The translations under genes were made by a program, and so were the position numbers. Positions 23,774-27,321 of a stretch of 27,321 bases of DNA are shown here, piece after piece. The stretch comes from DATCDR01 sp036510575 (GTDB lineage Bacteria > Actinomycetota > Acidimicrobiia > Acidimicrobiales > Bog-793): positions 1 to 27,321 of the forward strand of contig DATCDR010000252.1 in assembly GCA_036510575.1 (NCBI GenBank), in the 5' to 3' direction. The first letter of the stretch is position 1, and the number at the start of each line of letters is the position of its first letter. A model generated the notes under the pieces. The model made no database searches and was not told where the DNA came from. It saw nothing but the letters and a program-made list of their open reading frames with translations.

Positions 23774-24215
23774 CGGGCGAGGCACGCCTCGATTAGACCG
23801 AGTGCGGCCGCCTTTTTCTGTTGAACTTGCCCTTTGAACTCGTCGTTGGTGGCGCCGCCACCCCGGAATTGGGTGTGCGCGAGGAGGTGGTAGACGGTCG
23901 GGCGAACGACGGTCCGCGCAGCCGTGGAGGCGGTCAGCCCGGTATAAATGAAGGGCGAGGTGTAGGCCTCGCGAAGCGGGACGTGCCTATTCCTGCTGAC
24001 CTCGCCAGCAATCACCGACGCTATTGAGCGGTGACACTCCCGAGGTGGATCCCCAAGGAAGTATCGCGGTTGTCGGGCATTTTGCGGACTGACCGGGTAT
24101 AGAGCGCGTGATGACGTTGCGAACATTGACGAAAAATCCAGATCGCGCCTCTTGGAGGGTCCGGCAGATTGTCCTCTGCGAGCGCTCTGATACCTCCACG
24201 GAAGGGTGACAACTT
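23774..24215. other. Gap after the protease; no clear gene
   Basis: Directly after the stop is a short dyad, CGAGGC-AC-GCCTCG (23778-23791), and then GCGGCCGCC followed by five T (about 23806-23817), which may end transcription of the protease gene. On the minus strand a frame is open from 24126 into the antisense of the protease; between 24000 and 23774 it reads plausible protein such as YTSPFIYTGLTAS and RPTVYHLLAHTQF, so a gene remnant is possible. I do not recognise it. Confidence 0.35.
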
Positions 24216-24425
24216 GTGCAGCGTGCTGAGCTCCCCAACCAGGTCTGGGTCAACCTTTCCCTTACCGCCGGCATATTTCTTCTCGGCGACGGGCTCTTTG
24301 AGGGTGGAACCCTCAAAACTGCTTCGACGTTGCATTTGCTGATTCTGGACGCGATAGGCGCGGCATTGATTGCTTTCGCGATCTATCGATTCCTCAGGGT
24401 GCGGAGGCGCAGCAGCGGTTTATGA
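24216..24425 (+). CDS. Small two-helix membrane protein
   Basis: A GTG at 24216 is preceded by GGAAGGG (about 24200-24206) at a good distance. The 69-residue product has two hydrophobic helices, WVNLSLTAGIFLLGDGLF (11-28) and LHLLILDAIGAALIAFAIYRF (about 39-59), and ends with a basic cytoplasmic tail RVRRRSSGL. No family is recognised. The strong ribosome site and clear topology make it a believable gene in spite of its size. Confidence 0.65.
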   Translation: MQRAELPNQVWVNLSLTAGIFLLGDGLFEGGTLKTASTLHLLILDAIGAALIAFAIYRFLRVRRRSSGL

Positions 24426-24519
24426 GTACAACTCGGGATTGGCTCGGGGTATCGGGGAATCGCCGGACCGAGTTACTCTGCCGGTGATACGTGGCTCCTT
24501 AGCTAGCGGAAGAAAGAAC

Positions 24520-24851
24520 TCATTGAGATGCCACGCACATGTTCCTTGCCCAGCTCATCCAGGGGCCGATTGGGCCGTTCGGTCGACTCGGCTCGCGAAA
24601 CATCAACTTCGTGTAGACGAGTGGACTGCCAGGCGCACACCTACCGAGGTTGGATGCCCGAACCTCGATCTTTCCGGGTCGGGAGTAGTAGCCCCCTTGG
24701 GCTTGAAGATCGGGTTCAGACCGTAGCCAAAAGCCACCGGACCTCCCCAACTCGTCCAGTGAATCTGACTGATTGAACCGCTCGGATCGCCACCGTTGAA
24801 AATGATCGGGGGTGCTGCCTGGCCCCATCCGGCGCCGAATGCTGCGTCGCA
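24520..24851 (-). pseudogene. Secreted-protein gene with a frameshift in a G-tract
   Basis: Read on the minus strand, one frame gives CDAAFGAGWGQAAPPIIFNG, then SQIHWTSWGGPVAFGYGLN and IFKPKG; the adjoining frame continues GYYSRPGKIEVRASNLGRC, REPSRPNGPIGPW and ends WARNMCVASQ. Joined, they make one domain of about 110 residues with repeated Trp and Gly and three Cys, like small secreted actinobacterial proteins. The joint is a run of five G (C on the plus strand at 24692-24696): one more G would restore the frame. No start codon or signal peptide can be followed upstream of 24851, so the 5' end is missing or also shifted. A sequencing error in the homopolymer is a real alternative. Confidence 0.55.
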
Positions 24852-25066
24852 CTTGCTAGAACCGAGAAGGACCTCGGGCAGCTGTGGACGGCACGCACCC
24901 GGTCCCTCCGGGGAGTGTTGAGCCAGTACCCGTTCCGCAACCGGCTGACGAACGTGCGTAGCGACACGCTCATCCGCGAGCACTTCTGCGAGATCCTGCT
25001 TCGCCTGCTCCCCGGTGGGGTCGTCTGTGATGCGAGGCGAACGGACCGGTCGTTTCGCTGCGAGGG
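24852..25066. other. Unassigned stretch with an open plus-strand frame
   Basis: On the plus strand a frame runs from about 24844 to a TAG at 25104-25106 and reads RTEKDLGQLWTARTRSLRG, then YPFRNRLTNVRSDTLIREHF and CEILLRLLPGG before it crosses into the antisense of the Ada-like gene. It looks protein-like but has no clear start and no family I know; a gene fragment is possible. Confidence 0.3.
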
Positions 25067-25385
25067 TCACCGCGAGTTGGGGGCGGCCTGTTTCCAGGCC
25101 TGGTAGGCGTCTGGCAGACACGTGCCGCACGGGCGGTAGCCGGCTACTTCGGCGTCAGCGATGGTGGCGAAGAACACCCGGTGGGTGATGTAGCCGCCGC
25201 GGGCGATGGCTCGGAGCGCGGCAGTCGAGCCGTCCGTAGATCTTCGAGCGGCGATGTCCGGCGAGGACGCCCTTGGTATCGCTCATGTTCGGGCGGCCGT
25301 CCGGTCCGAGCAGCCGGTATCGCTTCTCGCCAGGGGTTGGTGCGTCGACGGCAGACGGACTGGCGGGGAGCCGGTCTCTGGACAT
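25067..25385 (-). pseudogene. Stand-alone Ada-type zinc-binding domain, frameshifted
   Basis: The ATG at 25385, 3 bases after the preceding stop, gives KRYRLLGPDGRPNMSDTKG and LAGHRRSKIYGRLDC. The frame then goes wrong. Moving to the next frame at about 25228 gives ALRAIARGGYITHRVFFA, AGYRPCGTCLPDAYQAW and a stop at 25067. Together this is the ~100-residue Ada-like metal-binding family, in which YGRLDCPxAxRA-x-A-x-GGY and YRPCxxCLP are typical. Two bases appear lost in the Pro/Ala codon after DC. Three zinc-type cysteines remain. In Ada this domain accepts methyl groups from DNA phosphotriesters and acts as the sensor. It is the last gene of the alkylation operon. Inactivation or a sequencing error are both possible. 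Confidence 0.75.
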
Positions 25386-25388
25386 GGG

Positions 25389-26114
25389 TCAGGTGGCGTC
25401 GTGGAAGAGGAGGCCGAGAGTATTGCGCTGGCCAGTGCGGACAACCGAGACGCCGTGGCGGACCGGCGAGGCCGACCAGCCCCGGGCGCTGCGGACCGGC
25501 CGATCACGGGTGGTGAACACCAGGCCTTGGCAGTGGGGGACGGTGATTGCGGTGGCCCGGGACTGGGCTCGCGGGTGCTGCTCGACAAGGACGAACTCAC
25601 CACCGGTGTGATCGACGTCGGGTCGCGTGAGGTTGACGACCACTTGCAGGGGGAACACCATCTCGCCGTACAGGTCGCGGTGGAGGGCGTTCCAGTCCCC
25701 CGGCCCGTATCGCAACAGGAGAGGCGTCGGCTTAGTCTGCCCGGCACCATGGCAGCTCGCCAGCCACTCGTCCAGGCTCTCGGGCCAGGGCGTGGGCCGC
25801 CCGAGCTTGGTGTACCAATCGCGAGCGATGGGCAAAAGGCGAGGATATAGAGCGTGGCGCAACTCGTCCACCGCGTCGGGGAGCGGGTTTGCCAGGTAGC
25901 GGTACTCGCCCTCGCCGAAGCGGTGCCGGCCCATGATCACGGTCGAACGGAATGCCTCGTCGTGCTCGTAGAGCGCGACGAGGTCGTTGGCCTGGCTGGC
26001 GGTAAGGAGCTGTGGGGTGAGGGCGCAGCCGGTCTCGTTCAGGCCGACCGTGATGGTGTCCCAGTCGGCGGATTCCACGCGTCGCTGATACACCGAGCGA
26101 ATGGAGTCGTTCAT
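25389..26114 (-). CDS. 2OG-Fe(II) oxygenase of the damaged-DNA (DUF2086) type
   Basis: The 241-residue protein has the iron-binding triad HxD...H: His145 and Asp147 (WNALHRDLYGEMVFPLQVV) and His220 (SPVRHGVSVVRTGQR), with Arg226 or Arg230 as the 2-oxoglutarate contact, followed by LGLLFHDA. The order and spacing fit the PF09859 family, described as oxygenases for oxidative demethylation of damaged DNA, an AlkB-like role. The ATG at 26114 overlaps the ogt stop (ATGA), and context with Ogt and an Ada zinc domain supports DNA-alkylation repair. Length is normal. Confidence 0.88.
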   Translation of the reverse strand: MNDSIRSVYQRRVESADWDTITVGLNETGCALTPQLLTASQANDLVALYEHDEAFRSTVIMGRHRFGEGEYRYLANPLPDAVDELRHALYPRLLPIARDWYTKLGRPTPWPESLDEWLASCHGAGQTKPTPLLLRYGPGDWNALHRDLYGEMVFPLQVVVNLTRPDVDHTGGEFVLVEQHPRAQSRATAITVPHCQGLVFTTRDRPVRSARGWSASPVRHGVSVVRTGQRNTLGLLFHDAT

Positions 26115-26731
26115 GCAGCTTCCAGGTCGAGCAGCCGGCGTTTCGCGTCCGCGCCGCCAACGTACTCGCCCGTCCCGCCGTCGGAGCGGACGACCCGGTG
26201 GCAGGGGATAACGAGTGGGAGCGGGTTGGTCGCGCAGGCGCTACCCACCGCCCGGACTGCCTTGGGGTTGTTCACCGCGGCGGCGACCGAGGCGTAGCTT
26301 GCGGTCTGGCCGTAGTCGATGGCGGGCAAGTAGGTCAGCACCTGACGGCGGAACCCCGACGCCAGGGCCAAGTCGACGGGCAAGTCGAAGTGTCGGCGCT
26401 GGTGGGCGAAGTATTCGTCAAGTTGACGAGCGGCGGTGTCGAGGCGGCGAGGAGCAGCCAAGATACGAGGGCTGACTTTGGCGGCCAGGGTCTCGAGCAC
26501 CCGGTCCAGGCCCTCGCGCTCGTAGGCCACCCGGACCAGTCCAGCCCGGGTGGCGGCTATCAGCAGAGTGCCGACGGCGGTGTCGAGCATGCGATAGGCC
26601 ACGTCGAGGAGTCCGGCTTCTTCGGCACGATCGGTCAGACGGGCCCGAAGTTCGGCCAGTTCGGCGGCCGTCGGCGCCCCCGTCGAAGCTAGGAGGCGGA
26701 CGATGTCCTTGTCGTGATTCGGGACGGTCAT
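26111..26731 (-). CDS. ogt: Methylated-DNA-protein-cysteine methyltransferase
   Basis: The 206-residue protein transfers methyl groups from O6-methylguanine to its own cysteine. The active site is IPCHRVV with Cys177, followed by GGTGEYVGGADAKRRLLDLE. Before it is the DNA-binding helix region FRRQVLTYLPAIDYGQTASYASVAAAV (shortened here to its ends) with the usual Y-G-x-x-x-(S/T)-Y. An N-terminal domain of about 100 residues, including LLIAATRAGLVRVAYE, is longer than in minimal Ogt; its first ~45 residues (DKDIVRLLAS, AELRARLTDRAEEAGLLDVAY) are helical and may contact the co-encoded sigma factor. The ATG at 26731 overlaps the sigma stop (ATGA). Confidence 0.94.
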   Translation of the reverse strand: MTVPNHDKDIVRLLASTGAPTAAELAELRARLTDRAEEAGLLDVAYRMLDTAVGTLLIAATRAGLVRVAYEREGLDRVLETLAAKVSPRILAAPRRLDTAARQLDEYFAHQRRHFDLPVDLALASGFRRQVLTYLPAIDYGQTASYASVAAAVNNPKAVRAVGSACATNPLPLVIPCHRVVRSDGGTGEYVGGADAKRRLLDLEAA

Positions 26732-27204
26732 GAGGTCATTCCTTTGATCTTGCGGAGAGCGGCAACGCCATCGGCAGCGGCCCGGCGGGCGGCGGCTTCG
26801 GTACCGCCGACGATGGCGGCGACCTCGACGTAGGGGAGCCCGGCCAGGTAGTGGTAGACGACGGCGAAGCGCTGTTTGTCGGGCAGGTTCGCCACCGATC
26901 CGGCCAGGTCGAGGTCGCGCCGGTCGGCGCGCTCGGTACTGGCTCGGGTGGGGAGTTCTGCCATCGGTATGGCTTGGCGACCCGCTCGGCGCAAAATGTC
27001 GATGGCCTTGCGGTGGGCGATCGTGACCAGCCAGGCCTCGATATTCGCGTCCGCCGGCAGCTTGGGGTAAGCCTGCAGGGCGGAGAGGAACGTGATGGAC
27101 CAGGCGTCATCGGCGTCGACGGCGCCGAGTACCGCCCGGCAGACCCGCAGGACGGTCGGGCCGTAGTCGGAGAGCACCTCCTCGAACGGCTGTTTGGCGT
27201 TCAC
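26728..27204 (-). CDS. ECF-type RNA polymerase sigma factor
   Basis: The 158-residue protein has sigma region 2 (YGPTVLRVCRAVLG, DADDAWSITFLSALQAYPKL, AWLVTIAHRKAIDILRR; residues ~14-75) and region 4 (LPDKQRFAVVYHYLAGLPYVEVA followed by a helix-turn-helix with EAAARRAAADGVAALRK). No anti-sigma gene is adjacent; instead it is first in an operon with ogt, an oxygenase and an Ada zinc domain. The start is a GTG at 27204; a stop (TAG) in frame a few codons upstream fixes it. The sigma factor likely directs its own operon in response to alkylation, an inference from context. Confidence 0.9.
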   Translation of the reverse strand: MNAKQPFEEVLSDYGPTVLRVCRAVLGAVDADDAWSITFLSALQAYPKLPADANIEAWLVTIAHRKAIDILRRAGRQAIPMAELPTRASTERADRRDLDLAGSVANLPDKQRFAVVYHYLAGLPYVEVAAIVGGTEAAARRAAADGVAALRKIKGMTS

Positions 27205-27237
27205 GTTGTGTAGACGCTACGGCGAGCAGAAACGTGA
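27201..27237. promoter_or_regulatory. Dyad over the start of the sigma operon
   Basis: TCACGTT (27201-27207) and AACGTGA (27231-27237) are inverted repeats 23 bp apart; the first covers the GTG start codon. Between them lies GTAG-ACG-CTAC (27210-27220). On the gene strand the order is TCACGTTTC, then CGTCTAC, which could also be read as -35 and -10 elements of an ECF promoter. Either reading is tentative. Confidence 0.35.
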
Positions 27238-27321
27238 GACGGCCTTCTGGCGCCGGTCAGAGCAACCGGCCCGGGTGACCGACGATGCGCTGCTCTAGAT
27301 CGAGCAGGTATCGCTTACGAT

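Noticed and set aside
23632..24126. A 164-codon minus-strand gene
   Set aside because: Its last third is antisense to the conserved C-terminus of the protease. Only the part between 23774 and about 24000 looks protein-like, and it matches nothing I know.

Overview
The window reads as chromosomal DNA of a high-GC actinobacterium. Supporting signs are frequent GTG starts, ATGA gene overlaps, a GTP-type PEP carboxykinase, a LuxR/LAL regulator, DUF3558-like secreted proteins, and a gene set that closely resembles the Mycobacterium tuberculosis Rv0081-Rv0087 locus. An acidimicrobial or mycobacterial-type lineage is plausible, but no taxonomic marker is present. There are no rRNA, tRNA, CRISPR or intact insertion sequences that I can see.

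Layout. (a) 1-4200: an MscS-type channel gene that looks short at its 5' end, a secreted D,D-carboxypeptidase, a cytidylate-kinase-like protein, a decayed 5' fragment of monomeric isocitrate dehydrogenase and an RDD membrane protein. (b) 4231-5040: a decayed copy of the divergent hyfI/pckG junction found at 12.9 kb, with four in-frame stops. (c) 5336-12930, minus strand: a six-gene overlapping operon for a membrane-bound complex related to group 4 hydrogenases and complex I, plus a small unknown gene. The large subunit has lost all four [NiFe] cysteines, so this is a hydrogenase-related (Ehr-type) complex, not a hydrogenase. (d) 13036-15258: pckG, then a convergent Rv0081-like ArsR regulator. 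A paired 9-bp direct-repeat operator sits upstream of hyfI/pckG, of arsR and of the dead pckG copy, which suggests one regulon linking the redox complex to gluconeogenic carbon flow.

(e) 15600-24425: a large LAL regulator followed by three small secreted proteins and a large secreted metalloprotease with a VWD-like domain. The operator TGAGTA-N7-TACTCA lies upstream of the regulator (one mismatch) and of the first two secreted genes, which points to a regulator-plus-secretome module. The secreted genes share leader and signal-peptide DNA but carry different mature domains. A two-helix membrane peptide follows. (f) 24520-27204, minus strand: a frameshifted secreted-protein gene, then an overlapping four-gene operon: ECF sigma factor, Ogt methyltransferase, 2OG-Fe(II) oxygenase and a stand-alone Ada-type zinc domain (frameshifted here). 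This looks like an alkylation-damage response in which the functions of Ada are split over separate proteins.

Decay is prominent: at least five genes or fragments show frameshifts or stops. Single-base shifts could be assembly errors, but the multiple stops in the pckG copy are real decay. The best candidates for something undescribed are the two operator-defined regulons and the split-Ada/ECF operon.
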